From NCBI GenBank assembly GCA_018257865.1, contig JAEUBA010000004.1, positions 434,001 to 498,000 of the forward strand: a stretch of DNA of 64,000 nt, written 5' to 3'. Positions within the stretch are counted from its first letter, which is position 1, and every line of letters starts with the position of its first letter. A program made the translations under genes and the position numbers. Shown one piece after another: positions 1 to 11,726 of this stretch. The notes under the pieces were generated by a model that saw only the letters and a list, made by a program, of their open reading frames with translations, ran no database searches and was not told the origin of the DNA. This DNA is from Stereocaulon alpinum (Eukaryota > Ascomycota > Lecanoromycetes > Lecanorales > Stereocaulaceae).

Positions 1-366
1 CTTGCTGTTCTTGGTATTAGGGCTGCGCTTGCTTGGCCTGGAGCAGACCCTCGAGACCCTGAGACTGACGGAGCGGGGAAGGCGCGAGCGAGGTTGTGTG
101 CTACTGCTCCCTACGCTCCCTACTTAAAAGATCATCAAGCACGTCAAGACTCACCTACAGTCCGTTTATTCAGTCTGCCTCGTACTCGTATCTACCTCCG
201 AGTATTCATTATTTTCATTCTCTTCATTTTCCTAGCTACCAAATATCCTTAATAAAGCTCCCTCTCCGACCCTCATCCAACAGACCATCCCGATACACTG
301 TCTTCCACGCGCAGTCTTCTCGCCCCTTCATCTACAGCTTCAGAAACAAGACCATACACAACAACA
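1..366. other. Left-edge upstream region of the SPFH gene
   Basis: No gene can be supported here. The last ~100 bases before the ATG at 367 are pyrimidine- and A-rich and end in a run of CA/AAC, which is typical of a fungal 5' leader. The first ~100 bases are GC-richer and could be the end of a neighbouring gene, but no frame can be assigned. Confidence 0.5.
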
Positions 367-1544
367 ATGGCTACATCAGAGAACGGCAAAGCGCCTCTCC
401 CGACAAATGGAGCATTCCGCAATGGTGCGCCAGGTGGCAACGGTGCTCCACTCATCAACGTCCAACCACCGCGTCGTGAAGATCTCCAGCCAGCGTATGC
501 TCAGACCCTGCAAGGCGAAAGTGAGGACGCTGGGTCGAACGGATGGTACGGATCCATGAGTATGTCGCCGTACCTCGCAGCCCTTCCCTTCAGCTACTGA
601 TGTACATGTAGTCAATACTCTCGGTTCATGCGTCGGATGCCTAGGAGCCATCCCCTGCTGTATCGTCTGCCCCAACCCATACAAGCCAGTCAGCCAAGGA
701 AACGTCGGTCTCGTGACCAAGTTCGGTCGCTTCTACCGCGCAGTCGACCCAGGTCTTGTCAAGATCAATCCTCTGTCCGAAAAGCTCATCCAGGTCGATG
801 TCAAGATTCAAATTGTTGGTATGTTGGCGCACCACAACATACCTTTCTGCAACTCCGCTAATAAATGCCACAGAGGTCCCAAGGCAAGTCTGCATGACTA
901 AGGACAACGTCAATCTCCAACTCACGTCCGTCATCTACTACCACATCACCTCTCCCCACAAAGCCGCATTCGGTATCTCCAATATCCGCCAAGCGCTCGT
1001 CGAGCGAACGCAAACCACACTCCGCCACGTCGTTGGCGCTCGTGTCCTCCAAGATGTTATTGAGCGCCGCGAAGAAATCGCCCAATCTATCGGTGAAATA
1101 ATTGAAGATGTCGCATCAGGTTGGGGTGTCCAGGTTGAGAGCATGCTCATTAAAGATATCATATTCAGCACAGAGCTCCAAGACTCCCTCTCCATGGCCG
1201 CGCAGAGCAAGCGTATCGGAGAGTCTAAAGTCATTGCTGCGCGCGCTGAAGTTGAGAGCGCCAAATTGATGAGGCAGGCAGCCGACATCCTTAGCTCAGC
1301 ACCGGCTATGCAAATCAGATATCTCGAGGCTATGCAAGCCATGGCCAAGACCGCCAACAGCAAAGTCATCTTCTTGCCAGCAACCAACCAGACTGTGCAG
1401 CAACAGCTTGCGCAGGCGGATACATTTGGTGAGGGACCAAGCAACCAAGGTTCGACCTCAAGCTCGAAGACCCAGCCATTCATGGGCGACACAAATGATG
1501 GATTCCAGCAGGCGATGAATGCGAGGGTCATTGAGAATATTTGA
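367..1544 (+). CDS. Stomatin/slipin-like SPFH (band 7) membrane protein
   Basis: Exons 367-559, 612-818 and 874-1544 join in frame to give 356 aa. After a Gly/Asn-rich N-terminus comes a short hydrophobic Cys-rich segment (GCLGAIPCCIVCP) that probably inserts as a membrane hairpin. It leads straight into an SPFH domain (GNVGLVTKFGRFYR, then VPRQVCMTKDNVNL) and a helical region with RREEIAQSIGEIIEDV and RIGESKVIAARAEVESAKL. The order matches stomatins, which form oligomeric scaffolds at lipid-ordered membrane sites. In fungi this family is at the plasma membrane or mitochondria; which one cannot be told here. The second exon join makes GAG (Glu) and restores QIVEVPRQV, a strong phase check. 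The gene converges on the Snf12 gene. Family assignment is firm; the exact paralogue is not. Confidence 0.9.
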
Positions 1545-2209
1545 GGGGATGAAATGGGATACGATGGGGAGATGATATTGTAGTAATGAAGCTGGATGAA
1601 ATGGGTGTTAAGGATAATACTTCTTGCGTGCTTGGTCATACCCTCGTTTTCTTGGTCGGTCGGATACCCCAAATTGTTTTGCTTACTGCAGTTCGATTCT
1701 ATCTTAGCTTTACCATTCGTTGTACTCTCCGCTTCTTCATTGATGCTTGAAAGTGATATTAAGGCCTGTTTTCAAGCTCTATCGACGTAAAGGTACCCTG
1801 CTCGCTAATGGCAGAGATATGAGAGAGGAGCTCGTTCAAGCTGATACCTTGGCCTTTCGACGCTGTCGGTCGATTTTCTCGGGCTGTGATACTGACCACC
1901 TAGGTCCCCATATCTTCTATGTGTGGAGAAGAGGGAGGAGCTGAACACGTGGACGTCGACCGCAGAAGGGGGTTTCGGAAGTGATGGAGTTGTGGTGCAA
2001 CAGAGGCCTTTTTGAACCGATCTGGCAGTCTTCGTCTTGGAATGGCACTTTCATAATCATCACAGCCCTTTGAGAAAATCCGTGGAAGCATAAGTCCATG
2101 GCAACGCGTCATCGTGGATATCGCCCAGCCTTTTATCTTTTCGCCCAACAACGCCTTCCCCTAACCACATGGGATCAAAATTCCTTGATCGCCACATCAC
2201 CCATTTACT
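1545..2209. other. Convergent intergenic region
   Basis: This 665-bp stretch separates two convergent stop codons and probably holds both 3' UTRs. Short ORFs on either strand show no recognisable protein character. Confidence 0.5.
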
Positions 2210-3896
2210 CTAAAATCCCCTCTCGCCCCTACTAGCCTTCTGAACCAGTAGCCCCACCCCTTCCCTAACCTGCTCAGTCCCCCAAACGCCTCCCTCCCCA
2301 CCACGCCTCCACTCCCCTCCCAACCCCATAGCCGGAATATCCCCCTCCATCCTCCCCCCCTCCCCAAGCACAACCTCCAAGTCGCGTTTCTGACTACTCA
2401 TCCACCTCCTCGTAAACGTAACCGGATCTTTCGCAAAGCCTGCTAAAAAGGAATGTTTGCGCTGAGAGGCGTTGAGGGCTTGCACGAGGAGGCAGAGATG
2501 TTCGTCGTAGAGGGAGAGTTGTTTTAGGGTGGCGAGGGAGTGGGGGACTACGCCGATTGGGGGGTTGGAGATGGGGAGGCGGAGGGTGTAGATTGTGGGG
2601 AGGGCGCCGGTTGCGTGGTAGTCTGGGTCGACGCGGATTGTGTAGGGGACGGAGAGGGGGTGGAGGGGGGTTAGGTGGGTTATTATTGCTTGGGGGACGT
2701 GGGGGAAGTAGAATGTGTCGACGCCGAAGACCTGGGTGAAGTGTGATGTTAGTCTCGCGATGGCTTGTGGGGGTGAGGATGTGGGGATGTGGAGGGAGCA
2801 CTTACGGCTCGTAGCTTGTCATCGCATTGGAAGACTCGCTTGTCGTCGTCTTGGGACAGTCCCATAGCCTTGATGTATTCCCACAATCCCATTATGACAG
2901 AAGGCCGATCATCTTCCTCCGTATCGAGTACAGCAGCTAACTCCTTGCTAAGCTGCATTCGCTCTGGATTCTCGTCGCGGTAGAAGTTGATCGTGCAGTT
3001 GATGTTCTCATCACCCTTCCGCTCGAACTCGAGACAATCAAAGTCAGCTGCCGGCGGTAGGATTCCGCCGGGTTGTAGCTGCGGTTTCTTCCACTCTATC
3101 TGTGTCGTGCTATCCGGTTGGAGGTTCTTGTTGCGATCGAAATCTATAGTAATGGATTTGAAGAAGTGGGAGAGTTTTGTCTTCGCTTGTCGCGATGACG
3201 TTGGTTTCGGTGCCGGTGCGCTCGTCTCACCATCTTGTTCCATAGCCTCTTTATTCGTCTCCTCTTCCTCATCATCGCTGTCCTTCTCTGACCCAACGTC
3301 CTCGTCCTCGTCCTCGTCTGGTACCACCCGTCCCTCGATCTTGACTTTGTAGGTGGCCTCAACACCCATGTTAAAATCAAACGCGTTCTCATCCATCTGA
3401 CTCCCCTGCCACGGCTGATTCTCCACCGTATTTGAGATCCACACTTTAAGCGTCACGTATTTCTTGACAGCATTATGCAGCGGCTCGAGTTGATCTAGCT
3501 GTTTCCTCATCATGATCGCATCCAGTCTCCTCTCTACCTCCCGCAATCGCTTATATTGATGTACGCCATCTCCGACGATCAAGTCTTCAACACCTTCTGG
3601 CATGTTCTTGTCTGTAGGGCGCTCGGATCGCCGTTTAGCAGCTGCGTGATTTTCGGCTGTTCGTCGTGCATTTTCTCGTGATTGCTCTTCTGCGACATTC
3701 TGGGGGGTTTTGGTGTGTGAGCCATGGGCTGTTGACATTGGGCCTAGCGAGTACACTTTAGCAGGACCCAAGAGAACACCAGAGCAGCAATTGTTAAGAT
3801 ACCTGGAGGACGTCTGACAGAGGGTGGGTGGTGTGGTGACCGCTGGGTCATTTGTTGGTAGTTGGCGGCATACTGCCGCTGCATAGCGGGGTTCAT
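2210..3896 (-). CDS. SNF12: SWI/SNF (BAF60/SMARCD-type) chromatin-remodelling subunit
   Basis: Exons 3896-3803, 3743-2806 and 2731-2210 join in frame to give 517 aa. The ATG at 3896 starts MNPAMQRQYA; longer reading begins only at GTG/TTG, so this ATG was chosen. An N-terminal basic helical part (RREVERRLDAIMMRKQLDQL in sense, near residue 100) leads to an acidic Glu/Asp tract. The SWIB-type core follows, with KITIDFDRNKNLQP-like, WKKPQLQPGGILPPAADFDC and GLWEYIKAMGLSQDDDK. The last exon continues FGVDTFYFPHVPQAI and ISNPPIGVVPHSLA, typical of Snf12/Rsc6/SMARCD. These subunits bridge parts of SWI/SNF-family remodellers in the nucleus. Whether it serves SWI/SNF or RSC cannot be settled from one sequence. 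The last exon flips from C-rich to G-rich codons. Confidence 0.9.
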
Positions 3897-4536
3897 CGTG
3901 GCGGCAGGGAAAGGGGCAGAAGGATGCACTGTCCAAACAAAGGAACTGCGGGTCGTGACAACCTGTGACTTACCAATTAATCAGATTTCCTTTGCATGTT
4001 TGACTGTCGCGGCAGGAAGTAGCATCGGCCAAACTAAACGCCGAACTGCCCTGCCAAGCTTTCTCATGCAGCCAAAACCAAATTTCTGGCGGGCGACTTG
4101 ACAACGACTGCAATGAAAGTCAAATCTTTGCCTGCAGAATCCTCGTAGTCATGCTGTAGTATCCTTTCACCAGAAACTCTACCACCGAGAACGTCCCCGT
4201 CAAGTGATCAAAAGTGCACGATGGATATCTCCGCATTCTTTCTAGCATCGACGAGGGTTTCTCTGGCAACGAACATCGCTCGAGCTTGAGCATTGATCAG
4301 AACTTCTGGGGCGGAAAATAGTATCTACATAAACTCTGTCTCTCCCAATAATCGTTCACCGACTCATATGTATACTTTAACAGCAAGACCACACACTCCC
4401 AAAACACCTCCGCTAAAGAATACTGGAACCAAAGCAAAAAAGCAACTTTTCCATAGAGTCCAGGGTAGTATTACCTTCCACTTCACGTCGTGGATCCGAC
4501 TGGTTCGCGACCGCAGAGTCAATTCCAAACAAACGT
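3897..4536. other. Upstream region of SNF12 / downstream of the giant coiled-coil gene
   Basis: A 640-bp gap between two minus-strand genes. It should contain the SNF12 promoter and the 3' UTR of the downstream gene. No conserved ORF or clear motif was seen. Confidence 0.45.
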
Positions 4537-7500
4537 CTACTGCCCCTTGAAGTAATCGCTACCTCCCTCCAACTGGGCCGTGGGAATATCAGTACCGATC
4601 CCACTGTCACTAGAATGACCAAACACAATCATCTCGTTTGCATTGCTGGTTCCTTCTTTTGGCGCATTCATATTCCCTTGGTAGGATTCCCTCCCCAGAT
4701 ACAACTCCTTGTTATCGTCACCATCCCCCCCTTCACCAAGAGATTCTAGTTCTGACTCTCCATCGCCGTCCTCTGTTATAGCATTTTCTCTCGTGCCAAG
4801 TGTGCCCACGGTCGACGCAGCATAGCTAGTCCGCTTATCATCTCCGGACACGGTGCTACCATCCCCGTAGCTACCGGTTCCGGAGTATGTGCCCGTGTAA
4901 CTCGTTCGCCGCTCGGTACCAGCTTGGCTCCCCTCAACTTCCTCCTCGTCTTCCTCGGTCAGGATACTATTTTCCTTGTCATCTCCTTCGTCAATGCCAT
5001 CATCAGCATACATCCCAACAGCCTTAGTTCCATTCCAGCTTGTCTTCCTTACTGGGAAGTTAGACTTGACGCTATGACTTCTCTTCATTCCTCCAGCACC
5101 CCACCCAATCGCTTTCGTGGTACCACCAGCGATTGAAGGATTGGCGAGGACCATCGAGCGTTCAGTGTTTGCGCTTTTGTTGGCTCCTAGCGTGCTCAGA
5201 CTGAGAATGCGTCGATCTGTCTTGCCGCTTGCAGTGCTTGTACCGGATGTCCTTGGTGGTAGTCGTCTCTTGAGGGCCATACCAACACCGCTGCTCACGG
5301 CGCTGTTTGGCACCGACGGTACTGTTGTGGCAACACTGCTGGCTCTGGTCGTTGTTGTAGCATTGCTAGCTGAGGAGACGACCCTCTTAAGGTTCATCTC
5401 CTTCAAGCTGGACTGTGGCCTTGAGGTTGTGAGCAGTGAGCGAGAGTGATCCAATACACCATCCAAAATACGGCGCTCGAGGCCATCTGCGCGTGCCTCC
5501 ATTATGTGCAACTCTTCACGCCTGATTTGAAGCGCTGTCTCAAGTGAAGACAAGTCGGCCTGCATTCTGGACTTGAGCGCAATGAGCTCTTCCTTCTCCT
5601 TTTGGAGTCCTTGAATGTCTTTGCTCAGGTCCTCTTTCTGCTCAGAGAGCCTAACAATGTCGGCTTCCACGGTTTCCTTTTGGGCAGTCCTCTTCTCCAA
5701 GGCGATAGCTGCTTCCTCGGCCTCTTTGGCTTTTGTATTGTTTGTCTCGGTAATGGTAGCCTGTTGCGTAGCAAGAAAAGCCTCGAACTGATCAGCAGTA
5801 GCTGCGACTTGCTCTCGGATTTGCTCTAGCAAGGCGACTTCTGCGACAGATTTGCCCGCATCTGTAGCATGGGCAACAAGTTGATCGAGCTTTGCGTGAA
5901 CCTCAGCGTCATCATATTCCTTGTGCGCAGGCGCTTCTCGAATAAGCTCGGGCGAAGGCACGGAATGGGCAATAGCTGGTAGAGGTATTGAATTAGGTAT
6001 TGCGTTCACGCTTGTTTTGATTTCCTCGGCCGCCGTTTGCGCTTGCTCGAAATGCTGCCCAACGATGCTCAGAACATCCTTGACTGCATCAAGTATCTTA
6101 GGGTGGTACTCTGTCGAATGTGCTTGAATAGCTTCGACGCTGGTGAGTGTCTTTGAGATCTCTGCTCGCGTAGCTTGGTGCTCGGCCTTCTCATCTGCAG
6201 CAAGTATTTCATCAAGTTTCAAGGCGACCTCCTCCACGCGATTGAACACAGTCTTAGAGTCCACTCCCATTCGATCGCAGGAGTCTGTTACAGTCGAACC
6301 AAGGGCATCTACCAATAATTTGAGGTCCTCGGCCGCAGTCTTCGTCGCATTCAGAGCCTCAGTCGATTGCGCATCTCTGTCACCCAAAGCCCGTTCTTTC
6401 TCCAGCGCGGCTAGCTGAGCGTCATCGTATTTTGTCATGATCTCGTCGAAGCGCTCATCAATCTTCGTATTGAGATCATCAAGGATGGCATTCTTGTACT
6501 CGACATGTTTGCCTAGTAGGATTGCATGGTTCTGCTCTGATTCCTCCTTAGTTGTTGCGAATGTCTTATGAACGATCTCGAACTCGCTCTTCACTGTCTC
6601 CATAAGCTCGTTAACGGGGGCAGTAGCATCGGTAGCCATAACTGTCTCGCCCACAGTTTCCAGAGCTTTGGCTAGGTCCTTGACGCTATGGTGGCCGTCC
6701 TTGATCTTGGCTTTGAGCTCATCTCGCACGTCCTCAAATATGAGCTTCATGTCCTCCATCTTGTCACTCAGACCAGCGTGCTCAGTCTTGCGTGCATCGA
6801 AAGCTTTTCCTGTAAGTTCTTGCTGTTCGACAACCTGCTGGTTGAGGTCGTTGATGAGACCGCCGAGAGCTTCGACCTCGACTTTTGTGGGGAGAGTGTC
6901 GACATCGGGCAGCTCGAGCCCTGCAATTTGTGTCTTGGTGTCCATGCAAAGGGTCCCCAGGGCTTCTATATCACTTTTGTTCACACTGTCGCCCACCTCG
7001 TTCCCGAGTCCTTTTTCGCGTATATCCTCAAGACTGTCCCGAATCTCCATGAGCAAAGCCTCTAGACCACTTATGTCTTTCTTCGAAGCCCCGTCAGCGC
7101 CCAAATCGTTCATGGCATCTTTAGTCTCAAGCATGATCGACTCGAGCGATTCGAAATGGACAACCTTGGCTAGGCCTTCAGAATCGGATGAGGCGAAATC
7201 ATCAACCGTGGCCTTTGTGTTGCGAAGAAGAGTCTCAATAGCGTCGATATCGTCTTTTGTGACCGTTGTCTCGCTCTCCATTCCCTCAGCCATATTCGCG
7301 ATTGAAACCTGAACCTCTCTCAGCATTGCCTCTAGGCTCTCAATGTCTGCTTTCGCTGCCGTGCCCTCAGAAGCCTCATGCGTTGTCGGAACAGGTGGAG
7401 GCATGTTATCGAGTGCCTCGACCTTGATCCTCAGCTGCGTAATCATCATCTCGAGGTTCCCGATATCGTTTCGTCGCAAGCCTTCCGGCTCTTCCTCAGC

Positions 7501-10500
7501 TACGACAACTTCCCCGTCCTGTCTGCTCGAAAGGCCGCGTGGTATATTCTCAGAAGTGTGCAGGCGATCAACATCGGCTCTGACGGTGGCGAGACCTTCC
7601 TTGAGTGTCTCGAGGATCTCGTAATTCACAGTCATGTCCTGAGGCTTGTTTACCATTCTTTCCACATCAGCACGAAGGTTGTCAAGTCCATCGTGGAGAG
7701 CGTCAAGCAACTCCCCAGTCCCAGACATGATGCTCTCTGGTCGGTCCCGCTTGGCTTCAAGCTCAGCGCGAAAGACGTCGTGTCCCTCGCGAATGGCCTC
7801 CAGAATCTCTTCTTTGTCTGCTGAAGCACCTCCCTTAATGAGTGTAGTGGCTAGAGTTTCTCGAAGGTGCTCGAATTCTTCCTTTATGACAGTAATGGTT
7901 TCTGCGCCGCCTTCTGAATTCAAGTCTCGAGCTACTTTATTGCTCGCTCCCTCGAGTCCCTCTCTGATGGTCTCGAGTATTTCTTCTCTCTCCGGACCTT
8001 CGCCGCCAGTGCGAATCATGGAAGTTGCGATAGTCTGTCGTAGATGGTCAAACTCCTTTTCCATAGCATCCAGAAGCTCCCCACTGTTGCCTTGCTCGTT
8101 GGATCGAGGAGCGTTGGCAATGCTTCCCTCAAGATCAATTCGAAGGTGCTCCAAGCCGTTCTTGACAGTCTCGATGATCTCGTCTTTTCCGGTTACATCG
8201 GCAGCACGGTCGACGTAGGTCTCAATATCAGCCCTGAGGACTTCCAGGCCATCCTTCATAGCATCCAGGACTTGTTCAGTGTCTCCACCGTTTGCAACTG
8301 AGTACTGCTTGAACTCGACTCTCATGCCATCAATCATTTCCTCCATCTTGTCCAAGACCTTCTCGCCAACTCCACCCATTGGCGTCGTGACGCCTTCAAG
8401 ACCGGCTTTCACAGCGTCGAAGAGGTCGTCTCGGTTGAACTCAATATCCTTGGATATGGGCGCTTGCGCCGAAAGACCTTCTTTGACTGCATCTAGTACA
8501 TCATCGCGAGTCATCTCGGGTTCTCTCGGGACTCCCACGTTTGAGAATGGGAATTCAAAGGTCTCCAGGCATTCTCTCACTGTTACAAGGATCTCCTCCC
8601 TCGTGAGAGACGCCTCAGTCTCAATCGGCGCTGGTGGCTTGAAATTTTGTAGACCTTCCTGAACAGCGTCAAGAACTTCCTCGTAGCTAGCTCCACCTAA
8701 ATCCTTGGTCTGGCCTTGGGGTTGATATTCTTGCAAACCCTCCTTGAGGCATTGAAGGATCTCTTCACGCTCCAGGCCGAAATTTTGAAGCTCAATCTCG
8801 GGCTTGTAGGTCTCCCATGCTTCGCGAACGGCTTCCAAGATCTCCTCTCGCTCGATACCCGATCCGGGGTGTTGCAAAGCCACTTGCTGCTGGAGAGGAA
8901 ACTCGGTCAATGCGTTTTTGACGGCCATATAGACCTCCTGGCTATCAACCGAACGCCGAGACGCGATAGATGAACCAGACTCGCGTCGCCTTTCACGCAT
9001 CAAGTTCTCCATGTGCTGTCTCAACTCAGCAAGTCCTTCTTGAACGATATGAGCGATTTCCTCGCGGCCAGGACCTTGAGCATCGCCCCTAGACTGATTC
9101 GTGGACTCTGCCTGATCTAACTTTCGGGCGATATCACGACCCATGCCAAGTACCTCGCCGCGAAGTTCGCGCAGGTGCGCTTTGACTTCTGCAGTCATAC
9201 CACCGCCTTCGGTAATACTATCCTTCATCTTTTTGAGCAGCTTCTGCAGGTCTTCGTTAATGATGAAGTCAGCGGCCTTGGGCCTAGAGTGAGCCATCGC
9301 AGTAGCAAGCTGAGGTACTACATGTCGCGACGATTGTTCCATTGGGATAGGTTGAGGGTCGAAGTTGAGTGGTTGCTTTATGCCACCATTACCGTTGTCT
9401 CTCCGCGTGACCAGAGCCTTGCTGGTCGTGCTGTCTTTCAAGATAGTTAAAATCTCTTCCAGCTTCTTCGCTACTACCGGATCTGAATCCTTCGACTTTG
9501 ACTTCTCTTGAAACTCTGAGAGGAAAGACATTACTCTCTCTTGACCCTCTTTTGTACCCATCTCTCGCAGTATCTTTTCTAAGAGTGCTATACTTGCAGC
9601 GCCTTCCAAGTTGTAGGGAGAAGCTGATATCTCTCGGTCAATTGAAGCGGCGAGATGACTGTTGGGGCTTGGTATCCTTGGAAGCGAGAAGCTTTTAGAC
9701 ATCCCTGGAGGGGAGACATGTGGTTTACTGTCTAGAAAGTATCCACCATGCCGTTGGCTATAATCACTGGATGCGCGTGTGCCGTTATTTGTCTCAGGTT
9801 CGAGTAATCTTGACGACAGATTGGAGACAAGATCGCGAAGGCTCTTGCGAATGTCTTCGTCCCGGGAATTTGTCGCTTCCTTGAGGCTGATCAAATCAGT
9901 CGCATTGTCCTTGCTTCGTCTGCTTAACTGAGCCATTTCGCGCTGCAGATTAGTGGCGATACTTGTGAGACTCAAAATCTGAGTCGATATGGCGTCAAAG
10001 TCTCGAGAGCCATGTAAGCTTCGTGTAGAGCTATTTGTGATATTCGAAAGCGGAGCATCTGTCTCCTTGGGTGTAACCATATTCTGTAGAGCAAGCATTG
10101 TTGACGAGGGAGGGGTGTTCTCCCCCAAAATAGGTCTTGGTGGAGGTCTGGCGGGACGCATGCTCGACGTATCTTTTCCAGAATCTCTGGCACCAGGGGT
10201 AGGTGTCCCAGACCTCGTGTCCGAACGAGTCGGACTCCTCTCTGGGGAGCGGTTCTCGAACTCAAAACCTGGCGTACGCGGTAACCTCTCTGGTGACTTC
10301 TCTGGTGATCGATCAAGAGTGCTCAATGCATCAATGTAGCTGTTGCGCCCTGTTCCATTGCCATTCTGGATCGATTGCAATCGCTTGTGATGTTGCGTTT
10401 TGATTAACGATTTCTCCGGCGATTTATTGGGCAATGGATTGATTGTATAGACGCTTTCCCTCGCCTTTGCTGTTAATGCTTCTTGCGCTGCTGCTATGTT

Positions 10501-10755
10501 TCTGGAAGTGGTTGGCTTCGATACGGGACTTGAAGACCCTGGATTCAAGGGTAAAGGAGGAGGTGCACGATCTGGATCAGAGCTATCCCACCTGACGTAT
10601 GCCAATACCCGTCAGCTCGTACGTAAACAGATGAATGACAATTTTGCATACATAGGGACTGATGCTCGACCAGAATCAGAGATCGAGGGTTGGTGCTTAA
10701 GGACGAGCTCTCGGTCGCGGGACTCGCGAGACTCATCCCTGTCCACAGATGGCAT
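4537..10755 (-). CDS. Giant repeat-rich coiled-coil protein (2052 aa), function unknown
   Basis: A small first exon (10755-10652, starting MPSVDRDESRESRDRE) joins 10591-4537 through a 60-bp intron; the join makes ATG TGG and reads SVPMWDSSDPDRAPPPLPL. Residues ~1-300 are Ser/Pro-rich, with several SPEK/SPER motifs that look like proline-directed kinase sites. Residues ~610-1035 hold about 15 copies of a ~30-aa helical unit of the form EEILEAVREGLE-x(5-15). Residues ~1060-1290 hold about seven copies of a second unit of the form DIEALExLLxxxKxxIxxL. A long heptad coiled coil follows (EKRTAQKETVEADIVRLSEQ), then a basic/Ser-rich and finally acidic tail. No enzymatic motif is visible. I do not recognise the family; annotations such as chromosome segregation ATPase would rest only on coiled coil. 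A cytoskeletal, septal or cortical scaffold is plausible but is inference. Confidence 0.85.
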
Positions 10756-11117
10756 GGCTGCTCCGACTGTGTCTCAATTGTCGTAGCGAGGAATGTCGCG
10801 AGCAATGCAACTAGGCCCAACGCATAATATATTGGGCTTCAAATCTTCGACTCAAGTAGACAGGGGATGAGGTCAGATGCGAAGCTCAAAATAGAGGATT
10901 CAAGTCCTTGCAATAGAGATCCACAACAGTCGAATTGTATTTGCATGCGCTGTTTCAGAAGCTTGGCGGGTTTGAAAGTAAACAAAGAGCAAGCGCGCTC
11001 GGCGAAATCGGTCGAAGTAATACTCCGGCTTGGCAGCGGATAGGGCTGAATGCCCACACAGATATTTTGGCGACAGAGAAGATCACCTTGCAAGAATCAC
11101 GAGCACCACCAGCAACG
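10756..11117. promoter_or_regulatory. Divergent promoter shared by the coiled-coil gene and RPL27
   Basis: 362 bp lie between the start codons of two divergently transcribed genes, so both promoters must overlap here. No TATA box is obvious. The assignment rests on gene order only. Confidence 0.5.
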
Positions 11118-11726
11118 ATGAAGTGTAAGTCTGACCGAGTGTCATGGGCAGTGAACCCGTCAACTAATTGAATGGCTTCTAGTCCTCAAAGTCGGCCGTG
11201 TGGCCATCATCACACGGGGGAGGTACGCAGGCAAAAAGGTAACTAATACGACTCGACAATCTACAGGAGTCGCATGGCTCGGTGAAGCAGGAGACGCAAG
11301 CGGACCTTTGCTGACCAGCGTTTACGTCAGGTTGTGATCATCCAACCACTTGATACCGGCTCGAAATCACACCCGTTTCCCCACGCTCTCGTCGCAGGCA
11401 TAGAACGCTACCCTTCCCAGATCACCCGCCGCATGTCAAAGAAACGTCAAGAAAAGCGCTCCAAGGTCAAACCATTCATCAAAACAATTAACTACAATCA
11501 CCTTATGCCTACACGGTATACTCTGGAACTGGAGGGTCTGAAGGGTGTGGTTACAAATGACACCTTTAAGGAGGTCAGCCAGAGGGAGGACGCCAAGAAG
11601 ACTGTGAAAAAGGCACTGGAGGAGAGGTACACAAGTGGGAAGAACAGGTGGTTCTTCACGCCTCTGAGTAAGTGGATCCGGAAATGGGATCCGAGCAGGA
11701 CATACTGACGTAGTATAGGGTTTTGA
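11118..11726 (+). CDS. RPL27: 60S ribosomal protein L27 (eL27)
   Basis: Four exons (11118-11124, 11183-11238, 11331-11667, 11719-11726) join in frame to give 135 aa, the normal length (yeast L27 is 136). The first exon codes only ATG AAG T and the last only GG TTT TGA, so both are easy to miss. The protein reads MKFLKVGRVAIITRGRYAGK then KVVIIQPLDTG, ITRRMSKKRQEKRSKVKPF and RWFFTPLRF at the end, all hallmark eL27 segments. It is a structural protein of the large subunit. Tiny first exons just after the ATG are common in fungal ribosomal protein genes. The promoter is shared with the divergent giant coiled-coil gene. Confidence 0.97.

Noticed and set aside
938..1672. 244-codon open frame antisense to the stomatin-like gene
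   Set aside because: It lies opposite a well-supported coding exon, has no family character, and mirrors the codon pattern of the sense gene.
6668..7312. 214-codon plus-strand frame (and many others from 4.9 to 10.4 kb)
   Set aside because: All are antisense shadows of the giant coiled-coil gene; their Ser-rich composition comes from reversed Glu/Asp/Leu codons.
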